A stretch of DNA of 64,000 bases from Panagrolaimus kolymaensis (Eukaryota; Nematoda; Chromadorea; Rhabditida; Panagrolaimidae), in contig JAJQJQ010000014.1 in the NCBI GenBank assembly GCA_028622995.1, forward strand, positions 806,001 through 870,000, read 5' to 3'. Under the pieces are notes generated by a model. It worked only from the letters and a program-made list of their open reading frames with translations, made no database searches and was not told where the DNA came from. Numbering within the stretch: position 1 is the stretch's first letter; every line of letters begins with the position of its first letter. A program made the position numbers and the translations under genes. Below, piece after piece: positions 42,854-54,605 of this stretch.

Positions 42854-43510
42854 GGTAAAATGCAAAAAAAAAATCTGAAATAATCATGCCAGAATCATGC
42901 GGATGTTGGGGATGCAGTGATATGTTTCTCAAATTTCTAATGCTATTTGTTGTTCATTTATTTTTTGGTGGTGGCATTAACCCTTTTTATAGGATATTGA
43001 AAAATGAAAATTAAAAATTATCATTACCCATTTTTCCTGTTATTTTATTCTCAAAAAAAAAAATTTGTTTAATGGTTTGTTCAAGCATAAAAAATAATAA
43101 TAAACTGCTTTCATATTGCCTTTAATTCATTTTGTTTCACCGAACAACAAAAAAAAAAACAGATCTTCTTCTCTCGATACTTTAGAGTTAGTAAGTAACC
43201 TGTTAGCTTGAAATACATACATATGCACTTTTAAGTTAATATTAAAAAAAGAAGTGATTTTTGGTGTAAAATTAAAATCATCATAAACTTCAATGATTTG
43301 CTACTGCTTCAATTAGCAAAAATAAAAAACAAAACAAAAAATTGGCAGATGTTCAAATAATTTTTCGATAAAACAATAATAATTTTAGCTTGTATTTTTG
43401 TTACAAATTTTGTTGTTCATGTGACATTCGTTTTTGTAAGCAAAATGGATTTTTGATCATTTTTTTAATATTTACAATCTTCAAAAAAAACATCAAAACA
43501 AGCTACCTAC
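42854..43510. other. Intergenic upstream of Gly/Tyr-rich gene
   Basis: A/T-rich with homopolymers; no coding exon recognised. Confidence 0.5.
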
Positions 43511-43517
43511 AAACTCA

Positions 43518-43526
43518 TATAAAAAG
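43518..43526 (+). promoter_or_regulatory. TATA box of the Gly/Tyr-rich gene
   Basis: ATATAAAAA lies about 100 bp before the ATG at 43623, a normal distance for a TATA-driven promoter with a short leader. No trans-splice acceptor is obvious between them. Confidence 0.45.
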
Positions 43527-43622
43527 CTGCCAAAAAAATCTCCATAGCTTCAGTGTTCACATTTCACAAATTTCTAACTTCTCTTCAGCTTCTTTCATTT
43601 GTTTTCAAAAAGCTTTGCAATA

Positions 43623-43976
43623 ATGGCTTCATTCGCTACAATCATTGTTATTCTTACTTTTACAACTAGCAGCTTTGCTCAAATCATCAATCCTGCATAT
43701 GGCATTGGTGGAATTGGTGGCTATAACCCATATGGCAGCCTTGGTGGATATGGCATGATGAATCCCATTGCTGGTGGATATGGTGGAGCTTATAATCCAT
43801 ATGGCAACCTTGGAGGCATGGGAATTATGAGCCCATATGGTTATGGTAATAGCATCCTTCCTGGTTATGGCAGCTATCTACCAAGACAAAGTGGATCAAA
43901 CGCTCAAGCTTCAGCCTCATCTAACTCCAACTCCAACAACAACAATGCCTATCCTTATTATGGTTATGGAAAGTAA
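43623..43976 (+). CDS. Secreted Gly/Tyr-rich peptide
   Basis: A single exon of 117 residues. Signal peptide MASFATIIVILTFTTSSFAQ, then repeats of the type GGYNPYGSLGGYGMMNP and GAYNPYGNLGGMGIMSPYG, a Ser/Asn-rich spacer, and YPYYGYGK at the end. No cysteines. Composition resembles nematode Gly/Tyr-rich secreted proteins (cuticle-associated, or the YGGYG-type nlp/caenacin antimicrobial peptides), but no dibasic processing sites are obvious, so a structural cuticle or pharyngeal role is equally possible. Short 3' UTR with AATAAA near 44107. Confidence 0.85.
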   Translation: MASFATIIVILTFTTSSFAQIINPAYGIGGIGGYNPYGSLGGYGMMNPIAGGYGGAYNPYGNLGGMGIMSPYGYGNSILPGYGSYLPRQSGSNAQASASSNSNSNNNNAYPYYGYGK

Positions 43977-44206
43977 ATTCATATTCAGTTTAATCCTTCA
44001 CTAATTTATCATCCTTTATTCTCTTCCATTATCCCTGTTTTATGTCATCTCCTTAATAATGTACCTCTATTAGATTCTCTTCCCTTTATGTATGTATTCT
44101 AAACTAAATAAACACATTTGCAAAAAAAAAATTTATTTATTTGATCAAACATAAAACAAAAAATCAACAACATTATAACAACAATCTAATAGAAAAACAT
44201 ACAAAA

Positions 44207-47200
44207 TCAACAAATTTGAATGACAGCTGCCTTGATCCATTGCAAGACAGCCATATTTTGATTCACATCCAATTTTAGCATTTGAAGAGATTTATCAATA
44301 ATCTTTTTCGCCAGTTCCAACGAGCTTGAAAGTTCATCCATTTCTTTTTCATCATCATCTTCGGTGATAGTCCATAATGTTTCTCGATGAATTCTCAGGA
44401 AAGTAACCAAGTAGCTTTGAACCAAATCCAAATCATTTCGAGTATTGAAAGCCATAATAAGTACACTTAAGAATGGAACCAAAGCTGATTGTGGTAACGA
44501 GCGAATTTGAAAATCAATTGAAGAAAGAGACATTGACTTGAGTTCATCAAAGATGGTAAGATACTTCTCGGATTGTGCAAGCCTAAAAAATCAAAGGTTA
44601 TTAAAGTATCATAAACAAATAACATACTCTTTGATCCTGGTTGCAAAAGGTGTTTCAAGTTCCAAAAGTCTTCGTTTTGCAGCAATAGTGTTCTCACGAT
44701 CAGCAGCTTCAGTCAAATCCATTTTTTCAAAGCTCACACCTTCAAGGTTTTCAATTGTTGGTAAAAAGAATGGAGCATGCTTGGGTTTCTTCGGCGGTTC
44801 GATAGGTTTGTTTCTTGCTTTGATAGATTCGAGTTCAGCTAAATGCGCCCAGCGAGCAGGTGGAAGACCAGAGAATGAGAACAAATCGTCGGATTCCAAA
44901 TATTCTTTAGTTCCTTCATCATCACTTTCAGCATCCATGCTATCATCATCTTCTTCAGCATCACTATCAATCACAAGTTGACTATCACTTTCTTCACCAT
45001 CATCAAACATGCTAGCAATAGCACCACCAGAAGTTAAACCAGGTAATGAAACTTTTGTAAAGTAAGTTGAATCTTGATCACCAACACGAAAATCAACATC
45101 ATCAATAAACATGGAAATATTCGCCCAAACATAAACAGCTCTTTCACCTTCATGAGCTGTTGCAAGAAATTGACCACCAGGATTGAAAGCCAATGAAACA
45201 CATGGAGATGGACAGAACATACAATCAACAAGAAGGCTAGTTGTTACATCCCATACCTAAAAAGGTTACAAATTAGATGGAGCTAGATTACTGACAATGA
45301 AACAAAAGTTGCGAAAAAGAATCTCATACATACCTTGATTTTGCCACCATCATCAGCAGAAACAAGCCATTTACCATCTCGACTGAATTCCAACGCAGTA
45401 ACAGCATGACCCAAATGTGCTTTCAAGAATTTACGAGCAATTTTACCAGAGAGTGCATCGACGATAGCTAGAACACCACCTTCAGCAGCTACAGCAAGAA
45501 GTGAATTGAATCGATCAAGTTTGAATTTTATAACACCAGCAGGTAGTTGACATTGCATAAAACATTTTTGTGGTTTAATTGTCCAAAATCGTACAAGACC
45601 ATCTGAAGCACCAGTTACAAGCTTTTGAGTACAAAGATCAGAAACAAGAGCATTGATTGGATGAGGATGTGCTCGTAAATCATCCTAAAATCAATGATAT
45701 TAGTAAAGAAAAATTCAAAACAAAAGTTACATTTTCTCGTTCGGCATCCATCATTTTGTCTTCATTCTTTTTTCCTCCATCATTCATAACAAAAGTTCCA
45801 CGAAATATTCCAGATTGAAGATTGAACATATCGACATGACCAGAAGAGTAACCAATAAAAGCAAAATTTCCACATGATGAAAGGCTAACAGATGTTGCAT
45901 AAGCGGTAATATAATCAGGATTCTTAGCAAAGCGTTCGTGGTACAGCTAAAAAAACAAAAAACATTATGCAATAAAAATCAACAACTAAAAAACCAACAA
46001 GTTTCTCTCCTTTTGTTTGTCTTCGTGTGCTCCAAGTTGATACAATTGGTGAATTTTTATGCCGACAAATAACATTATCCCATGCAGCTTCACGCGCCAT
46101 TCCAACGTCCATCTCGACAATAGGTTGTAATGGAACATCCATAAATCGATCACGAGAAACCTCAGTCCTAAAAAACCAAAACATAAGAAAGTTTACAAAG
46201 TTATAAAGCAGCATTACTTTTTGACTTCTCGTGCTTTTCCAAGACTTTTCATAATATCATCTCGAATAATGTTGAAACCACGAACAAAACCATCTTGAGA
46301 AGCAGAAACCAAAGCATTTTCTCCAAAGAATGCTAGCGATGAAGCTGGAGCAGAATGACCAGCAAGTTCAGTGTTGATCGTAGGTAAAGATTGTTCTTCT
46401 TCGACAGCCCATTTGATCATTCGATTATCAATACCAGCAGAGATTAGGTAAGGCATTCCTTTGACAAAATATAAAGATGTAACAGGTCCTGAATGAGCAT
46501 GAGGACGTTGACCAATTAGCATTTGTTCATCAAGATTCCAAATAGCAATTGAACCTTCTGAATTTGCGCTGGCCATCGATTCAATAGCATCAGTCCTAAA
46601 AAGAATAATGGGTAAAGAAAAGAAATTAAGAGAAAAGAAAGTTTTACCTGAATGAGACAGCAGTAATCGATCCATCTTGTTTGAAAGAGCACAGAATTTC
46701 GTCGGTTTTCAAATTTCTTAGTTGAATTCTCCCATTTGCATGTCCAATAGCAACGATATCAACAACAGTTGATTGTTCAATACAGGTTACAGTTGAATCA
46801 TAAAGTGCTATAGGTGGAAATTCATGAATAAGTTTTCCAGTTTTGATGTTGATGAGTCTCATCTCTCCTTTGGATCCACCAAGAACAATCTAAAGAAGAA
46901 AGAATGTTAGTTGAGTAAAAAGTGAGGAAGAAACTTACTTTATTCATGTAAGTTAATGGATGCATAACACATGTTGCTTCGAATCCAGGAGGTGATGGAA
47001 TTTCCAGTATTTGAGTTCCTTCATTAACATCAAGAACACGAATAGTATTTTCAACATCGACGACGACCAAAATATCAATAAAAGAGAGCATAAATTTGAC
47101 ATCCTTTTCAATTTCAATCTGTTTGATAAGCTAAAAAAAGAAACGATTAGTCAAGCCTAAAAACTTAAAAAAACGTACAGTTTGATTATGTCTAAATACA

Positions 47201-47457
47201 CCAATAACATTATCATAAGCAGCAAATACGAAAGCTTTGTCCTTTTCTAAAACCGTAATAGGTTTAGGAAGTGGATCAGAAACTTTGTAACGACGAAATG
47301 GCTGCATTCGATATGTAACAAAAACATTTCCTATTGCAGCATTGACATCACCCAGACGTTTTTCTTTTGGTACGGATTGAAATTTAGGTGGAACATTAGA
47401 ACATACTAGACCCAAAGCTTTGTATGGTGTAAACACCGATGTTGGTTGTTGATTCAT
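44207..47457 (-). CDS. UTP21: U3 snoRNP / SSU-processome WD40 protein UTP21 (WDR36)
   Basis: Nine minus-strand exons: 47457-47179, 47130-46939, 46889-46648, 46595-46218, 46167-45999, 45946-45731, 45684-45334, 45256-44628 and 44582-44207; 943 residues, close to yeast Utp21 and human WDR36. Two tandem WD40 propellers are seen (for example IAIWNLDEQMLIGQRPHAHS, HPHPINALVSDLCTQKLVTG, GHAVTALEFSRDGKWLVSAD). The C-terminal Utp21 domain includes LSGLPPARW-type FSFSGLPPARWAHLAELESI, KPKHAPFFLPTIENLEGVSF and TWSTRR in the linker. Role: nucleolar processing of 18S pre-rRNA. Head-to-head with DUS2, 295 bp between start codons. Confidence 0.93.
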
Positions 47458-47752
47458 TTGTTTCTTCAAGGACCAATAATAATAATAAAAAATTGATGAA
47501 GAAAAAAAGAAGCTTGATTGAAGAAGAATACAAAGTTTCAAAAAAAGATTGAAAGAAAAATTTTTTAGAGAACAAAACTTTCCCAAAAGCTTTTTTGGCA
47601 AAATGACTGCTATGATATTTGACATTTTTAGGGAGTCAATGGAAAAATGAATGCTCATCATCTTCGTCAACAAGAAAACATTACTTTTTTTGAAACTTTG
47701 ATTTCTTCTTTCATCATTTTGTTGCTGCTTCAATAATAAATCCAAATATCTG
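47458..47752. promoter_or_regulatory. Divergent promoter between UTP21 and DUS2
   Basis: Only 295 bp separate the two start codons, so both genes must be driven from this interval. Both act in non-coding RNA maturation (rRNA processing, tRNA dihydrouridylation), so shared regulation is plausible but inferred. No specific motif was recognised. Confidence 0.45.
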
Positions 47753-49379
47753 ATGACTTCAAACTCAAAAATGATGAATGACTTTTATGCAAACAAGATT
47801 GCGTTGGCTCCTATGGTTAAAGCTGGAAGAACTCCATTAAGATGCTTATCACTTGGTTATGGAGCTGATTTGGTTTATACAGAAGAAATCGTCGATGTTA
47901 AACTTCTTCAAAGTAAAAGAATTGTTAATGGTTAGATTCTAAACATTCTCCTTAATCTTTTATTGCTTTCGTTGTTTTCAGATATTCTCAATACTGTGGA
48001 TTACATGCATGATGAAGAAGTTGTCCTTCGTGTTGCTAAAGAAGAAAAGCCTAAACTAGTGCTACAAATTGGAACAAATAATGCTCAAAATGCTGTTGGA
48101 GTTTATAGGAAATTGTAAATTATCTCTTTTTATATCTATCAAACTTTTCACCAACTCCTTTTTTAGAGAACAAGACATTGCTGCTATTGATATCAACATG
48201 GGATGTCCAAAACCCTTCTCAATTACGGGTGGAATGGGAGCTGCATTATTATCAAAACCTGATAGCGTCAAAGAAATATTAACTTCATTGGTTGCTGTAT
48301 CAAAACTTCCTGTTTCTTGCAAAATTCGAGTATTGGATACCGTATGTATTTGTCTCTCTCTCTTTTCTGTTGATTAATCGTAAATATTTTAGGCTGAAAA
48401 AACACGCGAATTTATCAAAATGGTTGAAAGCACTGGTGTTGCAGCTTTTGGTGTACATGGAAGGCAGCGAGATGAACGTCCAACTCATCCAAATCGTATC
48501 GATGAAATTGCTGAAGTTGTTCGACAAGTTAATATTCCTGTTATTGCAAAGTTTGTTTTCGTTTTTTTGTTGTTGCTTTTTTATTGGTTAATTTTTAGTG
48601 GAAACTCATCCGTCATAAATGAATATTCTGATATCGAAGCATTCCGTCAAGAAACTGGTGCAAGCAGCGTTATGATTGGACGAAAAGCTTTAACAAATCC
48701 ATCAATTTTTCGCAAAGAAGGAGTACTTTCAATGGAACAAGAAATTCATAATTTCTTAGACAAAGCTTGTCTCTTTGATGAATCTTACACTCAAACGAAA
48801 TATGTTGTTCAAAGAATTCTTGGAAGCCAGCAAGTAAGTTGTTTACTTTTATCACTTTTAACCTTTTCAATCATTTTAGGAATTTGATCATCGTGGACGT
48901 GAAACTGTTGCTGCTGGAAGTGTGGTAGAAATATGTCGAGCATGGAACAAAGAAGACAAATATATTCAATGCCGTGATTATCGTCGTCGACACTCGATGA
49001 AAAGAAAAGACTCTATGGAAGTTATTGATGGAGTGAATTATGCAAGCTTGACATTCCCAATCAAAAGACTGAAACTCAAACTCACTCCGAAGCTCGTATT
49101 GAATAGTTATTGTGATGAAAAGACGATTGATAGACCGAAATATTCTGCTGTAAGTTTTCTTTACCATTCCACCTTTAATTTTATAATCATCGGATTACTT
49201 TTTAGGCTAAAAGACCAAATGATAATCGATTTCAAGGACAATGCGAAGTGGATGGAAAGAAATTCTCATCACGCGTCTCTCAACCAAATATCAAAATGGC
49301 TGAACAAGTTGCTGCATTGGTTGCTTTAGTTGGTTTGAATATCAGAGACCAATTACCTGGTGAATGGGAAGAAGAATAA
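47753..49379 (+). CDS. DUS2: tRNA-dihydrouridine synthase 2 (DUS2)
   Basis: Seven exons: 47753-47930, 47982-48114, 48167-48341, 48393-48550, 48599-48833, 48880-49149 and 49206-49379; 440 residues. TIM-barrel FMN-binding domain: NKIALAPMVKAGRTPLRCLS, GADLVYTEEIVD, and the catalytic-Cys motif IDINMGCPKPFS; also FGVHGRQRDERPTHP, IPVIANGNSS and SVMIGRKALTNPSIF. The C-terminal part (DNRFQGQCEVDGKKFSSRVS...MAEQVAALVALVGL) is the dsRNA-binding-like domain typical of animal DUS2. It reduces U20 in the tRNA D-loop using FMN/NADPH. All catalytic hallmarks are present. Confidence 0.95.
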
Positions 49380-49395
49380 TTATTGGTATTATAAA

Positions 49396-49651
49396 TCACA
49401 GCGCAATCATTTTCAATCAAAGGCGGAGTACAAATGGCCAAACGCAACGTGCAATTTTTGGATTTTTTAATAGTTAATGCCTAATTAAAAATCTTGGAAT
49501 GGGTTTAAAAAAATTCTGTTCCAGACGTTTTTTAAGTTAGATATTTATCTATCGTTTCGTGCAAACAAATTTTAATTTCGTCGAACTAAAAAAATTTTAG
49601 ACCTTCAAGACTTTTTGCGTCCACCTCTACTCCGCCATGATTACGCTGTGA
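49396..49651. mobile_element. MITE with TCACAGCG terminal inverted repeats
   Basis: Ends TCACAGCGCAATCA and TGATTACGCTGTGA are inverted repeats with one mismatch. Next inside, GGCGGAGTA and TACTCCGCC also pair. About 256 bp, no coding potential, 17 bp after the DUS2 stop, so it probably forms part of that gene's 3' UTR. An AAAT flank on both sides may be a short target duplication. Superfamily undetermined. Confidence 0.65.
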
Positions 49652-49957
49652 AATATGTATTTTTTGTTTTTATGATTGTTTGTATTTTTTGTTAAGTTTT
49701 ATATGTACGTATGTATGTGAGATAATAATAAAGATGTTTTTCTTATTACTGTAACTTTATTGGTTTTTGAATGCAATTGAAAGGATGCAATTCCATTTTG
49801 GTGATAAAACTTTTTTGCAATTTTACAATTATGAGAGTTTCACATTGTTTTTTTGAAAAGCTTTGATAAACCATCAAATGATGGCTTTTTAGAAATTATT
49901 GTTATTTGTAAGCCACAAAATAAAGGAAAAGAAAAAGATGTTAGTTGACTTTGAAAA

Positions 49958-51156
49958 ATGAAAGTCAAGAAGCCGATGCTGTTGCAGTTTCTTCTTATTG
50001 CTTTGACTTCCATCACTTTTGCTAAAGGCAATAATAATCCAACTTTGGAAGGATATGAATGCATTGGAGGAACTAAATGGAGAATAGCTAAATTTGGACA
50101 AATTTATTGTTATGGGAAAATTAAAATAGCTCCCAAGGTTCCAGTAAGTTTTTGTCACCACCACCAACTCTGTAGTATCATCAGTAAATAGTTTATAAAC
50201 TTTTTAGAAAAATGATCAAATAATTTCAAATAATTATTGTAAAACCCATTTTGACAAAGACAGCTTTCCAGCTTCCATTCATAGCAAATCTGAAAATGCT
50301 TATCTTGGTAATACATACTTTTTTCTCACTCCATCAGTAATCCTCCAAGCCATTTCATCATTTTTAAGAGAAGAGCTTTAGTAATGGCTACATAGGACTT
50401 TATCAACCTGGTGCAGGACCATATAATCCAAATATTTTTCGTTGGATTGATGGAACAAAATTAGATTTTATTTTTTGGGATAAAACTTATGCTGAATCAT
50501 CGGGATTTAAAAGGCCTCAACCAAATAATGATAATCCTATTGAAAGAGTAACAAGATTAAGACGTAAAACATCAAGAACAGGATGGCATGATTGGAATTC
50601 AAAGGATATCGTTTATGTTTTATGTAAAAAACATGCCACCAAAGTCATAGTAAGTTAAAGGGCTATGGAAGTTGCAAGATTTGCAAATACGAACGAACGA
50701 AAAAATTTGTTTAAAAAAATTTGCAATAAGCTGTTATTCAGTAAAGTTTTTTAGCCTCCTAAAGCTCCACCAAAACCAATTATAACAACTAAGCCAACGA
50801 CGAAGCCTACTACCAAACCAACACCAAAGCTAACCTCAAAACCAACACCGAAGCCAACACCAAAACCAACGCTTAAGCTAACAACGAAGCCTACGAATAA
50901 AGCAACGACTAAACCAACATCAAAGCCTATTGTTAAACCGACTCCAAAACCTGCTACCAAATCAACAACTAAGCAAACTCCAAAACCAACAACAAAACCT
51001 CCTCAAGTTGTTCATACAACAACTACAAAGCATACAACTCCTCCTCCAACAAAAGCACCAACAACAACTCCTAAAGGTGGACATGATGACGTTCATCCAA
51101 CAATAAAAGAAGTAATATTGCCAACAAAGAAAACTCATTGTCGCGTTGGACTTTGA
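49958..51156 (+). CDS. Secreted C-type lectin-like protein with Lys-Pro-Thr stalk
   Basis: Four exons: 49958-50143, 50208-50307, 50369-50649 and 50755-51156; 322 residues. A hydrophobic signal peptide follows MKVKKPM. A C-type lectin-like fold is suggested by [10 protein letters not shown] at the start, [20 protein letters not shown]...[27 protein letters not shown] and GWHDWN...IVYVLCKKH at the end. The classic Ca-binding EPN/WND is not preserved exactly (PQPNNDN and WHDWN). The last exon encodes about 130 residues of KPT/TPKP repeats, a probable heavily O-glycosylated stalk, ending THCRVGL. Nematode clec genes of this form act in pathogen response, mucus or cuticle; the role here is inferred. 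Confidence 0.8.
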
Positions 51157-51324
51157 TTGTGGTTACATAGTTAAAAGGTACAATAAATGCGTCGTCAAGA
51201 CAGTCAAATACAAAACAAAACAAATCAGAGACACAACAAGCAAAAGGTTCAACTAAATTTATTATTATCCAAAAAAACAAACAAACAAAGTAAAATTATT
51301 ATATCAGGAAATCAATTTGGAGGA

Positions 51325-54002
51325 TCATTCACCAGTAACTTTCTTGATAACAGCATCTGCTACTTGTTTTGAAACACCTTCAACAGGATTCTTTTGCACT
51401 AAAAATTGATAATTATTAGTAAAGAAAGAATGAAGTGAAAAGAAAACTTACAATAGGCAATGTAACTGTTGAAAAGTTTGTAAAAGTCTTGATGAAGAGA
51501 GAAACGAGCAAAGGCACGAGCGATGATCTTTGTCATAATCATTGTCTGAAATAAACGTTTCATTAACTATGAACAACAAAAAGAAAATCATACCTTATTC
51601 TTTCGACAATAAACTTCAAAAGCACGTTGATAGTATTCGAATTCTTTGACATCCAAATCAAGTAAAGGAGCCATAAAAGTTTCAGCATTAACAATAAAAT
51701 CATTTGCTTTCAAATATTCTTCACCAGCATTATCATCGATCTTGAATCTCAAAGCATCCTTTGCTTCATCCTTCTTGTTTTCGGTAGATTTCTGAGCTGC
51801 TTTGGCTTTGTTTTCTTTTCGTCGTTGTTTGCGTTCCTCAGCACTTTCTTGCTTCTTAGATTCTTCTTCTTTTAGACCATTATCAGTTGGATTATTCTTA
51901 CGATCATTAAGTTCCAGATAAATCTTGGATGCAAGATTGGCAGCTTTGATGAAAGTTCGATGATTTCTAATAGTATCTGATGATTTGATGAGATCAGCAT
52001 AACCACAAATTGTTGCTTTACGCATACAATAAGAATGAAAATCATATTGATCATCGTAGAAGCTTGTGAATTGCTAAAACATGACAAGAATAAGAAAAAT
52101 AATAAACTAATAAAGCGACTAACCTCTTCAATTGTGTGACAAACTTTCAAAGCAGGACCAAGCATTCCACGAAGATAAAGAGAGTGAGCAAGTTCAATTT
52201 CGATCCATAATGATTGCATATCCACCAAACTTGTTAAAGGATCCGTTGTTTCTTTTGTAAACTTTCCAGCAAAATCAAGGGCTTCTTCGAACATTCCACA
52301 TCTCATAAGATATTTGACAAGCTTGCAATTGATATGACGATCAGCAGTATCGAGTTCTTGAGCTCTTTTCATCAATTCCATAGCAGCTTTGATATCTCCA
52401 GCATGTTTCTTGATACGAGCATGACAAAAGTAAAATTCAACAACAGTAGGAGTATGAACAAGAGCACGTTGAATGAAGTTTTGAGCAGTATCATAAAGTT
52501 TCAAAGCTTCAAAATGATGAGCGATAAAATAATAAGTCCACATGATTGTTGTTGGGTTTTCAGGCAATTCGGAACCATCAAGATGAACATTATCAAGACC
52601 ATCTTTCTCCATCTTCGCAATAAAGACATGCAGCAAATTGTGGATCAACGTCACTTTTCCTTGATCAGAATACAACGGACGAAGTGTTTGAAACAAGGAA
52701 GGTAGACCAGTACGTAAGCCATCAATAATAACAGTAATCAGGCGACGTTTGAATTCTTCTCCAGATGTAAAAAATAATGGAGCAATTTTCGGATAAAGAG
52801 CTTTCTTGACTCGTTTTACCACAGAATCATACAACTCCAAACGTTCTTTTTCTTTACCAAGTTGATCAAGGCCTTTGCATTTCTCATAGTTTTGATAATA
52901 AAGAGTTTTTTCTGGACCACGTTTGATCAAAATTTCATATTCTTTTTCAGCTTCTTCGAATCTTCCTAACTTCATGAACAGCTTTCCTCTGATTTCATGA
53001 TGCAACGTTTGATCGAGGAAACGGCTAACAGGGTTGAGAGCAATATCCAAGGCAGTTTCAAGTCTTTCAGCTTCTTCATAAATACGAATTTCTATTTGAA
53101 GCACTTCGAAAAGTTCAGGAGTATTGGCCACCAGATTTTGCTAAAAAGAACAACATTCATTATTGTATATAACAAATACAGAAAAAACTTACTAGTAAAG
53201 GCTTCCTGTATTCCATAATGCCTTTCAAAGCTAGATCATAATCCTTCGCTAAATAAGCAGAAACAATAAAGCCCATCCATGCTTGACGATTGTTGGGTTT
53301 TAGACGAAGAAGAGTGTAACGCGTCAACTATAAAGATATCAGTCAGTTTGTGAAGCAACAAAAGGGTAAAAGAACTTACTTGGAAACCTTTGAAATCTCT
53401 AATATGAGCTTGAACAAGAGCTAAATCACGTAATATTTGAGGATTATCAGCAGAAAGATGAAGAGCCATTTTAAGAGCTTTCATAGCTTCACCAAATTTT
53501 CGATCAGATCTCATAATCATACCAAAGATATGCCAACATACATGAGATTTAACATCTTTCTTAACAGCAATACGTGATAGTTCAACAGCTTCACCATGAT
53601 GACCCGTAACATCCAATATCAATGCTTTCATTGCCAAAGTTTCTGAAAAATGAATGTTAGTTTCTTCAACGTTAGCACAAATAGTAACACAATCATCAAA
53701 GGAAAGTTAAAAGCAGCGACAATGTCATCATTTTAACGTTTTTAGGAATGAATAGTTGAAGAAGATGATAATATTCTAAAAGTTACTTACCACCATGTTC
53801 AGTAAGTTGAGGATTTTGCAAAATTTGTTTGATGCAGCGAAGAGAACTTTTATGTTGCTTTTGTTCATAGAGTTTCTGAAAAGGAAGTAAAATTAGACAA
53901 AGAGAAAATCAAAGACAAAATACTTACCACACATTTTCTAAAGAGAGCCAATTCTTTAGGTGGCAAGCTTTGCTGCCCATGAGTCACGACCGTCATAGTC
54001 AT
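51325..54002 (-). CDS. NAA15: N-terminal acetyltransferase A auxiliary subunit NAA15 (NARG1)
   Basis: Eight minus-strand exons: 54002-53928, 53875-53791, 53642-53380, 53327-53193, 53140-52124, 52073-51594, 51545-51452 and 51398-51325; 740 residues. TPR superhelix throughout: LPPKELALFRKCV at the start (NAA15 hallmark), GHHGEAVELSRIAVKKDVKS, LTRYTLLRLKPNNRQAWMGF, AEKEYEILIKRGPEKTLYY, VPRRL-equivalent EEFKRRLITVIIDGLRTGLP, PTTIMWTYYFIAHHFEALKL. A Lys/Glu-rich segment (EERKQRRKENKAKAAQKSTE) matches the family's basic C-terminal region. It anchors catalytic NAA10 to ribosomes. Shorter than human NAA15 (866) mainly at the C-terminus. Two alternative ATGs 6 nt apart (54002, 53996). Convergent with the lectin gene (168 bp between stops). 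Confidence 0.94.
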
Positions 54003-54605
54003 GCTACCACCACAGATACAGCAAATTGAAAATGGAGATAAATAACAGCTTCAACCAACAAAAAATGATGGGATTCGTAAAAAGCAAAAACGATATTCTC
54101 CTCTTTTTTTTTGTAAAGAAGAGGAAGAAAAGAAGGAGGAGAAGAAAAAAGCAATTGAAAGCTTCTTCAAAAAAATGGGTTCATTTGAGAACAAATGGCC
54201 AAAAAAAGTGTGGGAAAGTTGTTTAACATGCAAAAGTTTGGGAAAGCAAAGCTTTGATCATTTTTTCATCGTTCGTCATTTTTTTGATTGAATGAAGAAG
54301 CTCAAAATTTGTGTTATAAAAATTGTATCAAAGCTTTCTTCGATTATTTTTAGCTGCTACTAAAGCTTGTCTTTCATATTATGTTTTGTAAAACCTCATA
54401 GCTTTTATGTTGTTGCGTGAACTGTTAATTTGGGTAAAATTGGGAAAATATGAAAATTTTGTTGCGCATATTTTGAATGTTTAAGGTTTTATTACACTTT
54501 TGTCATCGCGTCTTTCTTCTCATATATCCATTCTTTTTTCGTTCATTCATTTTCTTGAAAACAATCGTCATCACCACTATTTACTTATCTTACTTGTTTT
54601 TCAGG

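Noticed and set aside
42561..42932. Minus-strand Arg/Pro/Gly-rich open frames
   Set aside because: They are translations of the GGCCCG repeats of the hAT-like MITE.
44538..44981. Plus-strand Ser-rich open frame inside UTP21
   Set aside because: Antisense shadow of the UTP21 exon 44628-45256, which has clear family motifs.
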